This document shows, one piece after another, positions 17,413-25,782 of a stretch of DNA of 64,000 nt. Origin of the DNA: Candidatus Zhuqueibacterota bacterium (GTDB lineage Bacteria; Zhuqueibacterota; Zhuqueibacteria; Residuimicrobiales; Krinioviventaceae); contig JAFGKD010000001.1 of the NCBI GenBank assembly GCA_016928775.1, positions 62,001 through 126,000 of the forward strand. Direction: 5' to 3'. The stretch's first letter is position 1, and each line of letters begins with the position of its first letter. Position numbers and translations under genes: made by a program. Under the pieces are notes generated by a model. That model saw nothing but the letters and a program-made list of their open reading frames with translations. It was not told the origin of the DNA and did no database searches.

Positions 17413-18024
17413 ATGCTGTGCCTTTTTCGCGGATTCGCTCTGGCTCTTGTGCTCTTTTTGATCCCCCTGCAGGCGATGGATGAAAACGGATTGCTGCTCC
17501 ACGCGCGAGTCGGATTCAACGGCACGGTTTCGCCGCCTTTCATCACCACATACTGGCCAAACAGTGTCAGCTTTAGTGGCGGATTTGGTGCCACTCTCAG
17601 TCAAGAGGCTCAAGTTTTTTTTTGCTATACAAATCATTCGTTTAACTCAGTCGCTGGTATTATTGCCCATGATTATAATGCTTATGCGCACGAAATATTG
17701 TTATCCTTTATGCATTATTTTAAACGACGATCGTCTTGTTTCCCCTTTTACCAGGTTGGGATTGGCTATACAGTGCTTCGTTCTCCAGCCATTTATAAAG
17801 AATCTATTTATCCCGGTTTTATTGATTTGGAACAATTATTAGAGCCCGCCCACGCGCAAGATGGACCAACCGTGTGTCTCGGAGCCGGATTGGGCCATAT
17901 TTTATCAGATAGCCAGTCAATGTTGTTTTTCGAACTGTTATTGTCAAGCTGTTTTGTGCACCCAAAGCAGTTCACCTATCTTGGGGGACGCTGTGGCGTG
18001 ATCTTTAAAGTCGGTGATTTTTAA
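17413..18024 (+). CDS. Possible small outer-membrane protein of the efflux locus
   Basis: A 203-residue protein with a cleavable signal peptide (LALVLFLIPLQAM) and alternating hydrophobic strands with glycine-rich turns (GGFGATL, YQVGIGYTVL, CLGAGLGHIL, YLGGRCGVIF). The pattern suggests a small outer-membrane beta-barrel. No family is recognised. It is placed between the permease and the TolC gene on the same strand, so it probably belongs to the efflux system or is cotranscribed with it. The ribosome site is weak. Confidence 0.6.
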   Translation: MLCLFRGFALALVLFLIPLQAMDENGLLLHARVGFNGTVSPPFITTYWPNSVSFSGGFGATLSQEAQVFFCYTNHSFNSVAGIIAHDYNAYAHEILLSFMHYFKRRSSCFPFYQVGIGYTVLRSPAIYKESIYPGFIDLEQLLEPAHAQDGPTVCLGAGLGHILSDSQSMLFFELLLSSCFVHPKQFTYLGGRCGVIFKVGDF

Positions 18025-18077
18025 CAGAAAACAACGTTATTCGTGAAATTTTATCATTAAATGTTCAGGAGGCTAAA

Positions 18078-19610
18078 ATGCAAAAGTCATTTTACACCCT
18101 GTTAAGCCTTTACCTTATTGGGATGTGTGTTGCTGTCTTTGCGCAGGATGTTGAGCAAAAGTCATTGCAATTGCTCAACCTTGGCGATGCCATTTCCATC
18201 GCACTGGAAAAAAGCTATGAAATGAAGGTGGCACGCCTGGATAAATTAGCGGCAGAAAAAAATCTGATCTCTGCAAAAAGCAATTTCAAGCTGCGCATGG
18301 ATGCCAACTTTGACTTGCCAAGCGCCTCCGAGCAGGTGCAGGAGACCTATCGCGAGGGCAACTTGCCAGTGTATGAAACGCGCGGCAATTATCGGTATCA
18401 AGGCAACCTCAACATCACGCAGCCTCTGCCAACAAATGGCCGCTTTCGATTGCAGGGGCAAACCTACTATGGCAGTGTTTCTTATTGGGATTATGGCCAG
18501 CAATCGACGCTGAGGCGTACGGACGTCCTTACTTCTCTCAATCTGCAGTTTTATCAGCCGCTGTTCACTTTGAATGATCTTAAAGTCAATTTAAAGAGAG
18601 CAGATTTGCGTTACGAGAGCGCTGAACGTCGTTACAAGAGAGAGGAGCTTGATATCATTTATCAAGTGACATCTGCGTTTTATGCCTATTATCGCGCGAC
18701 GCGGGAACTTGAAATCGCCAACGAAAATGTCAAGCGGCAGCAGGAGCTTGCCGAATTAGCACAGCAAAAATATAATGCCGGACTTATCCCGGAAGTTGAA
18801 GCGCTGCAATTGCAAGTTGATTTTGCTCAAAGTCGCAACGCCAAAGTTGCCGCAGAGGCGGCCCTCGTTCGCATGTCGGATATGTTCAAGCAACTCATCG
18901 GTTTACAATTTTCCGACAATGTTGGCGTTCTTACCTCCTTTGAAATGAGCAAAGTTGATGTGGCTCTGGACCACGCCATCAAGCTTGCGAAAGAAAATCG
19001 ATCTGAAGTACGCTTGAGTGAAATCGACGTTGAGCTGGCTCAAATTGATGTGAAAGAGACCGATGCCATACGTGATTTTAACGGTACGTTGAGCGCTTTT
19101 TATGATATTACCGGTGTCGCCAATTCAGATGTTTGGAACACCTCGAAGGCAAATGAATTGTGGAAAAAAAGTCTCGATGATATGGACCAGCGGCCTGACA
19201 ATCGTGGCGTTGTGTTCAGCCTCAGTATACCGATCTGGGATTTTGGCGGTAACAGAGCGGCCGTGCAATCAGCCGAAGCAAATTTGCGAACCCAGGAGCT
19301 GGCATTGGCGGAAATGAAAAAGACAATTGAGCGAGAAGTTCGTGACGTTGTTGGACGCCTGCGCGAGGCCGAAAGCCAACTGGAAGTTTTAGAACAACGT
19401 CAGGATATCGCCGACCGCGCTTATGAGATCTCGGTGGAACGCTTTAACAATGGCGATATAACCAGCCAGGAACTTGCTCTCGACCGTGATCGTTACATAG
19501 ATGCTCAGGTGTCGTACCTTGATTCCTATATCAATTATCAACTCGCATTAGCCGATCTCAAGCGCACGACAATGTACGATTATGAGCATGGTCACAGTCT
19601 CGTCGAATAG
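18078..19610 (+). CDS. TolC-family outer membrane efflux protein
   Basis: A 510-residue outer-membrane channel. It has a signal peptide and two OEP repeats with long helical segments (LNLGDAISIALEKSYEMKVARLDKLAAEKNLISAKSN split over residues 34-70; ELEIANENVKRQQELAEL; QKYNAGLIPEVEALQLQ). The second repeat ends with the typical VSVERFNNGDITSQEL-like segment. AGGAGG lies 5 nt before the ATG. It completes a tripartite export system with the upstream adaptors and permease. The 3' end is followed by a YkvA-like gene. Confidence 0.92.
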   Translation: MQKSFYTLLSLYLIGMCVAVFAQDVEQKSLQLLNLGDAISIALEKSYEMKVARLDKLAAEKNLISAKSNFKLRMDANFDLPSASEQVQETYREGNLPVYETRGNYRYQGNLNITQPLPTNGRFRLQGQTYYGSVSYWDYGQQSTLRRTDVLTSLNLQFYQPLFTLNDLKVNLKRADLRYESAERRYKREELDIIYQVTSAFYAYYRATRELEIANENVKRQQELAELAQQKYNAGLIPEVEALQLQVDFAQSRNAKVAAEAALVRMSDMFKQLIGLQFSDNVGVLTSFEMSKVDVALDHAIKLAKENRSEVRLSEIDVELAQIDVKETDAIRDFNGTLSAFYDITGVANSDVWNTSKANELWKKSLDDMDQRPDNRGVVFSLSIPIWDFGGNRAAVQSAEANLRTQELALAEMKKTIEREVRDVVGRLREAESQLEVLEQRQDIADRAYEISVERFNNGDITSQELALDRDRYIDAQVSYLDSYINYQLALADLKRTTMYDYEHGHSLVE

Positions 19611-19686
19611 AACATCACTCTTTGTTTCTTTGGATGGATTCACTATATTCGACGGCACATCGTGCGCGATAAAAGAGGATATTTTG

Positions 19687-20121
19687 GTGGCTGATAAAGA
19701 ATCAGACTTTTATCAAAAGCTTCGGAAAAAAATCGCTGCGTGGTTGGAAGGCGAAGGTGAAGAGCACCAGTGGTCAAAATACATCATGTGGGCACCTGAT
19801 CTTTTTTATCTTCTCTGGAAATTATCCACTGATCCGGAGGTGCCCAAAGCCGAGCGAATCAAGCTTGTGGCAGCTATCGCCTATTTTATTTCACCGCTGG
19901 ATTTGTTCCCCGAAGCATTCTTGGGCCCATTTGGCTTTGCCGATGATATTATTATCGCGGCATTTGTGCTGAACGGCATTCTCAATAACTCCAGCCCGGA
20001 CGTTATCCGCAAACATTGGCCAGGTGATGATGACGTCTTGCAGGTCATTAAAAAAATTATCAATGTGTCCGACCAGCTCGTTGGTCAAAAAATAATGAAA
20101 AAATTGCGCAAAATTATTTGA
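19687..20121 (+). CDS. YkvA/DUF1232 family membrane-associated protein
   Basis: A 144-residue protein. The GTG start at 19687 is chosen because GAGGA lies 7 nt upstream; the open frame extends upstream into tolC but has no ribosome site there. The DUF1232 core is clear: KLVAAIAYFISPLDLFPEAFLGPFGFADDIIIAAFVLNGIL, in which the SPLDLxPE and DD motifs are conserved (segment at about residues 56-96). The function of the family is unknown. Confidence 0.82.
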   Translation: MADKESDFYQKLRKKIAAWLEGEGEEHQWSKYIMWAPDLFYLLWKLSTDPEVPKAERIKLVAAIAYFISPLDLFPEAFLGPFGFADDIIIAAFVLNGILNNSSPDVIRKHWPGDDDVLQVIKKIINVSDQLVGQKIMKKLRKII

Positions 20122-20132
20122 TCGGATAGATT

Positions 20133-20564
20133 ATGAAAAAGCTCCTCGTTTTCCCGTTAGGTATTCTGTTGCTCGTCCTGAGCTGCTCCTCACCCTGCGA
20201 GCTCTCTGAACAGCACACCTACTCGTGGTCCCAGGGGGTATTGGATCGGGGATTCAACAAGTACGACTTTGTTGTGACATTTCTTCAGGATGTTAAAGTC
20301 TATACCGGCAATTGCACCGATGAAAAATATGTGAATGAAACCAGGCTAAAAATAACCAGCAAAGCACCGTGTGATCAAACGATTAACCTCGATATAAAGG
20401 TGGGATTGGGAGATGATTCGTACGACTTTGTGAGAAATGACCTGGAGATCAAGTCCAATGCCACCGTCGATTTTGGTGTTATCTGGAACAACGGTCCCCG
20501 CATAGATTTTGCCGACATTGATATCGCAATTTATTGTCCGCTCTGCCCGGGCGATGAGATGTAA
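20133..20564 (+). CDS. Hypothetical lipoprotein
   Basis: A 143-residue protein with a lipoprotein signal (LLLVLSCSSPC; Cys at the LSC lipobox). The mature part is beta-rich with several cysteines (CTDEK, CDQT, CPLCPGDEM) that could form disulfides. It starts 11 nt after the YkvA-like gene and is probably cotranscribed. No homologous family is recognised. Confidence 0.7.
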   Translation: MKKLLVFPLGILLLVLSCSSPCELSEQHTYSWSQGVLDRGFNKYDFVVTFLQDVKVYTGNCTDEKYVNETRLKITSKAPCDQTINLDIKVGLGDDSYDFVRNDLEIKSNATVDFGVIWNNGPRIDFADIDIAIYCPLCPGDEM

Positions 20565-20704
20565 CACCACATCCTGTGTGCTGCGATATTCTCTCCTTGT
20601 CAGCCGTTTCTTTAGAACATGATAACATAAACTTTATTAAATATTTATAGTATGATCAAAACAGCTTTGTACCATGCATGAAAAACGCATGTGGGAGACG
20701 CTGG

Positions 20705-20908
20705 ATGGCTTTTTTGATTTTGAATCAGGATGTTGACCAGGATGGCCTGATAAATGACTTTATCTATTTTGATGAAGAGAATACCGATGATTTTGTTCGG
20801 GTTATCGAGCATTATGCCGAGCGGGTTCGGGAAATTCGCTTCGAGCGCTCGGTAAAGATTAAAGAGCTGCAAAAGCTAAATCGACTCTTTGCAAAGTTTG
20901 TCGAATAA
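20705..20908 (+). CDS. Small acidic hypothetical protein
   Basis: A 67-residue frame whose ATG at 20705 has GGGAG 7 nt upstream. The N-terminal half is acidic (DVDQDGLINDFIYFDEENTDD); the second half is a charged amphipathic helix (ERVREIRFERSVKIKELQKLNRLF). DVDQDGLIND resembles a single calcium-binding loop. It stands alone between two longer hypothetical genes and may be a true small gene or a remnant. Confidence 0.45.
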   Translation: MAFLILNQDVDQDGLINDFIYFDEENTDDFVRVIEHYAERVREIRFERSVKIKELQKLNRLFAKFVE

Positions 20909-20978
20909 AACAACAGTGAAATCTGTTATTTGCAGGTATAGTACGAATACTCTTGAACTATTTCCACAAGGAGGATCA

Positions 20979-22049
20979 ATGCAAAAGACTGCCATTTTTA
21001 TTTTTTCTTTCTTCATTTTGGTTACCCTGTCTATGGCCGATGTAAAATATGTATCGACAACAACTGTAGAGATGGAAGGCGCAGTGGGCTCCATGATGAA
21101 ATTCTTCGGAGCGGGCAAGCCGATCAAATCGGTCGATTATTATAAAGGTGATCTAAAACGCAGCGATACTTTTGATCGAAAAGAGAATCTTGAAACCAGT
21201 CAGATTATAGACCTCGAGTCCGAGCTTTTTGTGACCGTCGATCACAAAGAGAGAGAATACAGTCAAATGACATTTAACGAATGGAAAAAGCGACTTGAAG
21301 AGTCCTTGAAACAGCTCGGTGAGGAAGAGTATGGCGCGACAGATACGACAGCAGCGGAGCCGGAAGCGAAAGTTGACTGGGAGCTCAAGTTTGATGTCGA
21401 AGAAACCGGAGAGAAAGAGAAAATAGCCGGGAAAAACACCGAAAAGGTTGTTCTAACGATTGATTTAGACGCGGAAGTGACATCGACGGAGGAACAGCCG
21501 GGACAAGAGCCGGAGAGCGCCAAAGGCGGAATGATTGTGACGTCGACGCACTGGCTTTATAAAGGCGACAATGCCGCGAAAAAAGAGATGGATGATTTCA
21601 ACATGCGTCTGGCAGAAAAATTGGGATTTGTCCCCGGTTCTGCAAGTGCACAGCAGATGATGGCCAAAATTATCGAACAAAATTCCCGGCTTGGCGAGGC
21701 GATTGAAACGATGCAAGAAGAGGGTGCAAAGCTCGAGGGTATCTCGATGCGCGTCGAGACCCTTTACGAAACCAAAGTCGATCCCGAAACCGCCCGAAAA
21801 ATAGAGGAGGAAAAAGCGCGGGAAGATGAAAAGGAAGATACTGAAATTCCAACCTCGGTTGGTGGATTGCTTGGTGGATTTGGTAAAAAGATGATGAAAA
21901 AGCATATGGAGAAAAAGGACGAGGGTGTTAAAGAACGCAGCACGCTCATGCGGTCAACAACCGAAGTTTTAGAGTTGGACGTTTCTGCTTTAGGGAACGA
22001 ACTTTTTAATGTCCCGAACGATTATAAACTTGAAAAATCGGAAGAATAA
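20979..22049 (+). CDS. Hypothetical exported protein
   Basis: A 356-residue protein. The start at 20979 is fixed by AAGGAGG just upstream and a signal peptide (IFIFSFFILVTLSMA). The mature part has a beta-rich region (residues 20-110), a highly charged central stretch and a Lys/Glu-rich C-terminal helix (KKMMKKHMEKKDEG). Composition recalls DUF4412-type periplasmic proteins, but no diagnostic motif was found. A terminator-like hairpin follows. Confidence 0.65.
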   Translation: MQKTAIFIFSFFILVTLSMADVKYVSTTTVEMEGAVGSMMKFFGAGKPIKSVDYYKGDLKRSDTFDRKENLETSQIIDLESELFVTVDHKEREYSQMTFNEWKKRLEESLKQLGEEEYGATDTTAAEPEAKVDWELKFDVEETGEKEKIAGKNTEKVVLTIDLDAEVTSTEEQPGQEPESAKGGMIVTSTHWLYKGDNAAKKEMDDFNMRLAEKLGFVPGSASAQQMMAKIIEQNSRLGEAIETMQEEGAKLEGISMRVETLYETKVDPETARKIEEEKAREDEKEDTEIPTSVGGLLGGFGKKMMKKHMEKKDEGVKERSTLMRSTTEVLELDVSALGNELFNVPNDYKLEKSEE

Positions 22050-22096
22050 TCTCTTCCGTAATTTTTCGCTTCGTCTGTATATTCTTGTGAGTGTTG

Positions 22097-22132
22097 AACG
22101 GGATGTTGTGGATGCAGCATCCCGATTGTTTT
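22097..22132 (+). terminator. Probable terminator
   Basis: CGGGATG (22099-22105) pairs with CATCCCG (22118-22124), extended by inner pairs, followed by ATTGTTTT. It lies between the exported hypothetical protein and the patatin gene. Confidence 0.5.
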
Positions 22133-22145
22133 ATAAAAAGGGGAA

Positions 22146-22982
22146 ATGATGAAAGTGGGATTGGCTTTGGGCGGAGGTGGCGCCCGCGGTTTGTGTTTTA
22201 TTGAATTTTGCAAGGCGATGGATGAACTCGGTGTAAAGCCCTCAATCATTGCTGGTACGAGTATTGGCGCCATTATTGGTGCTTTTTACGCGAAGGGTAT
22301 CCCCGGCTATGAAATGGAAAAATTTTTGCGGCATATCACGCTGCTCAAAATTCCGCGACTTGTTGATTTTAGCGTGTTTGGCCGTTCCGCACTGCTAAAA
22401 GGTCGACGCATTGAGGCGTTTATTCGCACCCATCTACGCTGTGATCGATTTGAGGATTTGCAAATTCCATTTAAAATAACCGCAACCGACTATTGGAAGC
22501 GTGAGCCAGTTGTTATTGATCATGGACCGCTTATCCCGGCCATCCGAGCAAGCATGTCTTTGCCAGCTATTTTTGAACCCGTGCAATACGAGAACCGCTT
22601 TCTCATCGATGGTGGTGCTGTGAATCCCTTGCCCATTGATATCATTCGTGATGAATGTGATTATTTGATTGCCATTGATGTGGCTGGTACAATTGCCAAA
22701 GATAACGGACAAAAACCGGGCATGTTTGAATGCATCATGTCCACCTATCAAATCATGCAAAATACAATTATTCAGGAAAAAATGAAGCATTTTGCACCTG
22801 ATCTTTATGTCCACCCTCGACTGGTTAATTTTGGCATACTGGATTTTCATCACGAGAAAGAAATTCGCAAAAGCGTGCGCGGTGATGTCTATCGCTTCAA
22901 GCGTCTGCTCAAGCAGGATCTGCTGAAAAAAAGACAAAAAACGCTCCCTGCGCAATCATTGCAGTTCAGAGAAGTCGCATGA
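22146..22982 (+). CDS. Patatin-like phospholipase (RssA type)
   Basis: A 278-residue alpha/beta hydrolase of the patatin family. The oxyanion motif GGGGARG (9-15), the nucleophile elbow GTSIG (Ser39) and the catalytic Asp in DGG (Asp155) are all present, so it should be an active lipid acyl hydrolase. It has no signal peptide. AAGGGGAA lies upstream; an adjacent second ATG is an equal alternative start. Its stop overlaps the next start (ATGA), coupling it to a membrane-anchored protein of unknown function. Confidence 0.9.
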   Translation: MMKVGLALGGGGARGLCFIEFCKAMDELGVKPSIIAGTSIGAIIGAFYAKGIPGYEMEKFLRHITLLKIPRLVDFSVFGRSALLKGRRIEAFIRTHLRCDRFEDLQIPFKITATDYWKREPVVIDHGPLIPAIRASMSLPAIFEPVQYENRFLIDGGAVNPLPIDIIRDECDYLIAIDVAGTIAKDNGQKPGMFECIMSTYQIMQNTIIQEKMKHFAPDLYVHPRLVNFGILDFHHEKEIRKSVRGDVYRFKRLLKQDLLKKRQKTLPAQSLQFREVA

Positions 22983-24010
22983 AAAAATTTGTCCTGTTCT
23001 TTTTAATAATCACTGTTTCTCTTTTCGCTATCCTCTATGTGGGGAGCAGTTTCGTTTTTGATGCCGCGGTCGATAAAGTCGCGCCTCGCCTGCTGCCCCA
23101 GTTGGCGGAGCGCGGGATCAACATTGATACCTATGAATATGCTTCGATAAAAATTCGGCCACCCAGGACAGTCACGATTCAAAAATTGTCAACATCTTTT
23201 GAGCTGGCCCTGCCGCATCAGGAGCAAAAACTCCCTTCTTTTTTTTATGCAGAGAGGGTGAATTTTCACATCACCCATCTCAAAAATCCAGCGGTTGTCA
23301 TCTCTTGTGATAATTTTCAACTTTATGTCGATCGTTCGCATGATTTTCCCGGTACGTCCTTTGGCCGTTTTGACCACGGCTTTATCAGCCTGCGCGATCC
23401 TATTCAATTGTCAGATCCGCGCGCCGGTTTGAAAAATGTGCTGCAAAAACTTTCCGATATCTTTAACGAGAAAGAAATGGATCCCAATGTGATCGTTCGA
23501 GCCCAGGTGACGCTCAAGGTTCGCGATAAAGAAGCACAGGCGTACCTTTACACAGTACGAGACGATCGGAGCGCCGCGCTGCGCTTTGAGGAGAAAGACA
23601 TTCGCATCATGGCAGACACCTTTGAGCTTGAGCTTTCAGATGAAGAGGTGGCCATCATTGCGAAATACCCGTTGCGCGCGCCACTCATCATGCGTATCAC
23701 CTCGGATGCCAAAGAGTCGTCGCGCCAGGCCCACAGAGGCGATCCTTCCGTGCCTGAGGATGCCTATCGCCATGTGCTGTGGAGTTATTTGCTCACGCAA
23801 AAATTTGGCGAAACGTTCGCCGAGCAAGTGACTGATGCGCATGAAACGTTGCCCACCAATACCGCCGCCGAGCGTAAAATGGACTTTTCTAACAATCGTG
23901 TTGGACGCGAATACGCCAAACGAGGTGTCAGTCGAGATCGGATTTTGTGGCTGGTACGAAACGATCGCAATGTTATTCGACATCCACTGGACGCAAAAGT
24001 TTCTCTTTGA
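22979..24010 (+). CDS. Membrane-anchored protein with conserved C-terminal His/Asn domain
   Basis: A 343-residue protein with an N-terminal signal anchor (residues 4-25) followed by a beta-rich region of ~200 residues. A distinct C-terminal domain carries polar motifs: DAYRHVLWSYLL, DAHET and MDFSNNRVGREYAKRG. This D-A-[YF]-R-H / D-A-H-E / M-D-x-x-N-N-x-V-G-R pattern looks like a catalytic or metal-binding domain; similar motifs occur in proteins annotated DUF6973, but I am not certain of the name. Its 4-nt overlap with the patatin suggests a lipid or envelope role. Confidence 0.65.
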   Translation: MKKFVLFFLIITVSLFAILYVGSSFVFDAAVDKVAPRLLPQLAERGINIDTYEYASIKIRPPRTVTIQKLSTSFELALPHQEQKLPSFFYAERVNFHITHLKNPAVVISCDNFQLYVDRSHDFPGTSFGRFDHGFISLRDPIQLSDPRAGLKNVLQKLSDIFNEKEMDPNVIVRAQVTLKVRDKEAQAYLYTVRDDRSAALRFEEKDIRIMADTFELELSDEEVAIIAKYPLRAPLIMRITSDAKESSRQAHRGDPSVPEDAYRHVLWSYLLTQKFGETFAEQVTDAHETLPTNTAAERKMDFSNNRVGREYAKRGVSRDRILWLVRNDRNVIRHPLDAKVSL

Positions 24011-24085
24011 TGTCTTGAAAAAATATCTTATTTTTTTGCCATTCAAATCGGCAGTTGTCTGTTTTTTGGGCCATTAATGGGTGAT

Positions 24086-24106
24086 AGGCCATTGATGGCC
24101 TTTTTT
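24086..24106 (+). terminator. Rho-independent terminator before the threonine operon
   Basis: AGGCCA (24086-24091) pairs with TGGCCT (24096-24101) around TTGA, followed by T to 24106. It lies 22 nt before the thrH start codon, so it also sits in the thrH leader. No leader peptide with regulatory codons was found here. Confidence 0.75.
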
Positions 24107-24127
24107 ATAAAATGGAGAGAGATTTAT

Positions 24128-24745
24128 TTGATTATTGCGGCACTGGATTTGGAAGGTGTGCTCGTTCCCGAAATATGGATCAATTTTGCGGAATTCACTG
24201 GCATAAATGAATTAAGGGCAACCACGCGTGATGTTCCTGACTACAACCTGTTGATGCAGCAACGGCTCAGATTGTTGAGAGAGAACAAACTTGGATTGGC
24301 TGATATTCAAAATGTTATCGCGCAAATGCGACCGCTGCCGGGTGCACTTGATTTTTTGACTTGGTTGCGACAGCGATTTCAGGTGGTGATCCTGTCCGAC
24401 ACATTTTATGAATTCGCCATGCCCCTGATAAAACAGCTTGGCTGGCCGATTCTGCTCTGTCATCGTCTGGCTGTTGATGAGCACGGTATGGTATCTGATT
24501 ATATTCTGCGGCAAGCGGATGGCAAGCGGCAGTGCATCAAAGCGTTTCACTCGCTCAATTTCAAGGTCATTGCCGCCGGCGATTCCTATAATGATACGAC
24601 AATGTTGGCAGAGGCGGATGCCGGCATTCTGTTTCGCCCGCCGCAAAATGTGATCGATGAATTCCCCCAGTTTCCCGTCACCCGGGATTATAATGAGCTC
24701 GAGTACGCCTTTACCCGGGCACGTAACGAAATGAATGGGATGTAG
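24128..24745 (+). CDS. thrH: ThrH: phosphoserine phosphatase / homoserine phosphotransferase
   Basis: A 205-residue HAD-family enzyme. It starts with TTG at 24128, 8 nt after GGAGAG; upstream ATG codons lie in or before the terminator. It has the ThrH-specific catalytic motif DLEGVLVPEIW (Asp7, Glu9) and ATTRDVPDYNLLM, VVILSDTFYEFAMPL, and GDSYNDTTML. These match ThrH of Pseudomonas almost motif by motif. ThrH can phosphorylate homoserine using phosphoserine as donor and so can bypass ThrB. Placement at the head of a threonine operon lacking thrB fits that role. Confidence 0.93.
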   Translation: MIIAALDLEGVLVPEIWINFAEFTGINELRATTRDVPDYNLLMQQRLRLLRENKLGLADIQNVIAQMRPLPGALDFLTWLRQRFQVVILSDTFYEFAMPLIKQLGWPILLCHRLAVDEHGMVSDYILRQADGKRQCIKAFHSLNFKVIAAGDSYNDTTMLAEADAGILFRPPQNVIDEFPQFPVTRDYNELEYAFTRARNEMNGM

Positions 24746-24758
24746 TGAGGAGTAAACA

Positions 24759-25778
24759 ATGAAGAATGGAATTGCGCTCATTGGCTCTACCATTGTCGAC
24801 GATGTCCTGCCTGTACTAGAACCCGGCCGGCTCACTTATGTGGATGCGAATAAATTTGTCCCGGAAGCAGAGCTGGCAGGGGAAAAAATAAAGTTCAGCG
24901 TTGGCGGAATGGCGACAAACGTTTCCGTGGATTTGGCGAAAATCAATGGCGACTATCCTTTGGCTCTCTTTGGCAAAATCGGTACGGATTTCCGCGCGGA
25001 TATCGTCGTTGAGACACTCACCAGGTATGGCATCGATAAAACGAATCTCCAGGTGGATGAGAACAATGAAACATCATCCACCGAAGTCATTCACTTTCGC
25101 CTGCCGGGTGGTACAATCGAACGAATTTTTCGACACACATTGGGGGCAATGGGCAGTTTTTCGATCGAGGATATCAATGTCGCCAAATTAGCTTCTTATA
25201 AAATTGCCATGTTTGGCTACGGCTTGCTGCTGCCGCAGCTCGACCTGGCGGACAAAGAGCACGGCACAAAGTTAGGTATCATTTTGGCGCAGACGCAAAA
25301 ACTGGGGATTAAAACCGCGCTCGATTTTGTCTCTCCGAATCGGGAGAATCTGTTTAAATTCTTGCGATATAAAAAGACGATTTCTTTTGTTAATATTTTA
25401 TGCATTAATGAAGATCAGGCATGCTCCTTGACCGAAGTGGCGGAACCGGCAGACGCCTGTATCGCGTTGGTGGAAAATCTCGGCGCCGAGATCGCCGTCG
25501 TTCACTGCGGGGCTGCGGGACCAAACTATGCCTATTCGCTGGCATCCGGATTACTCATGCAAGAAAACTTTCGGATTCCTGACGACGAATGCAAAGGGAA
25601 CGCCGGCGCCGGCGACGCGTTTTCAGCCGGTTTTTTGCATGGCACCCATCAGGACTGGCCCATTGCACAATCACTCAAATTTGCCGCTGCAGCGGCTGCC
25701 ATCAGCTTGCGCGATGAGTCTTGCACCGGTGCTATGCAAGATCAGGAATATATTTTAAAATTTATGAATAGAGAGTAG
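24759..25778 (+). CDS. PfkB-family kinase inside the threonine operon
   Basis: A 339-residue ribokinase-fold kinase. The N-terminal region KFSVGGMATNVSVDLAKI and the signature GNAGAGDAFSAGFLHG (catalytic Asp286) are intact. The substrate is not evident; PfkB members act on sugars, nucleosides and some other alcohols. It sits 13 nt after thrH and 4 nt before the aspartokinase/homoserine dehydrogenase gene. This invites the inference that it is involved in homoserine phosphorylation or a linked step, but a sugar kinase carried along in the operon cannot be excluded. Confidence 0.85.
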   Translation: MKNGIALIGSTIVDDVLPVLEPGRLTYVDANKFVPEAELAGEKIKFSVGGMATNVSVDLAKINGDYPLALFGKIGTDFRADIVVETLTRYGIDKTNLQVDENNETSSTEVIHFRLPGGTIERIFRHTLGAMGSFSIEDINVAKLASYKIAMFGYGLLLPQLDLADKEHGTKLGIILAQTQKLGIKTALDFVSPNRENLFKFLRYKKTISFVNILCINEDQACSLTEVAEPADACIALVENLGAEIAVVHCGAAGPNYAYSLASGLLMQENFRIPDDECKGNAGAGDAFSAGFLHGTHQDWPIAQSLKFAAAAAAISLRDESCTGAMQDQEYILKFMNRE

Positions 25779-25782
25779 ATTT

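Noticed and set aside
24010-24127. Attenuator with leader peptide before thrH
   Set aside because: A terminator is present, but no short frame with Thr or Ile codons and no convincing antiterminator; it is more simply the terminator of the upstream gene.
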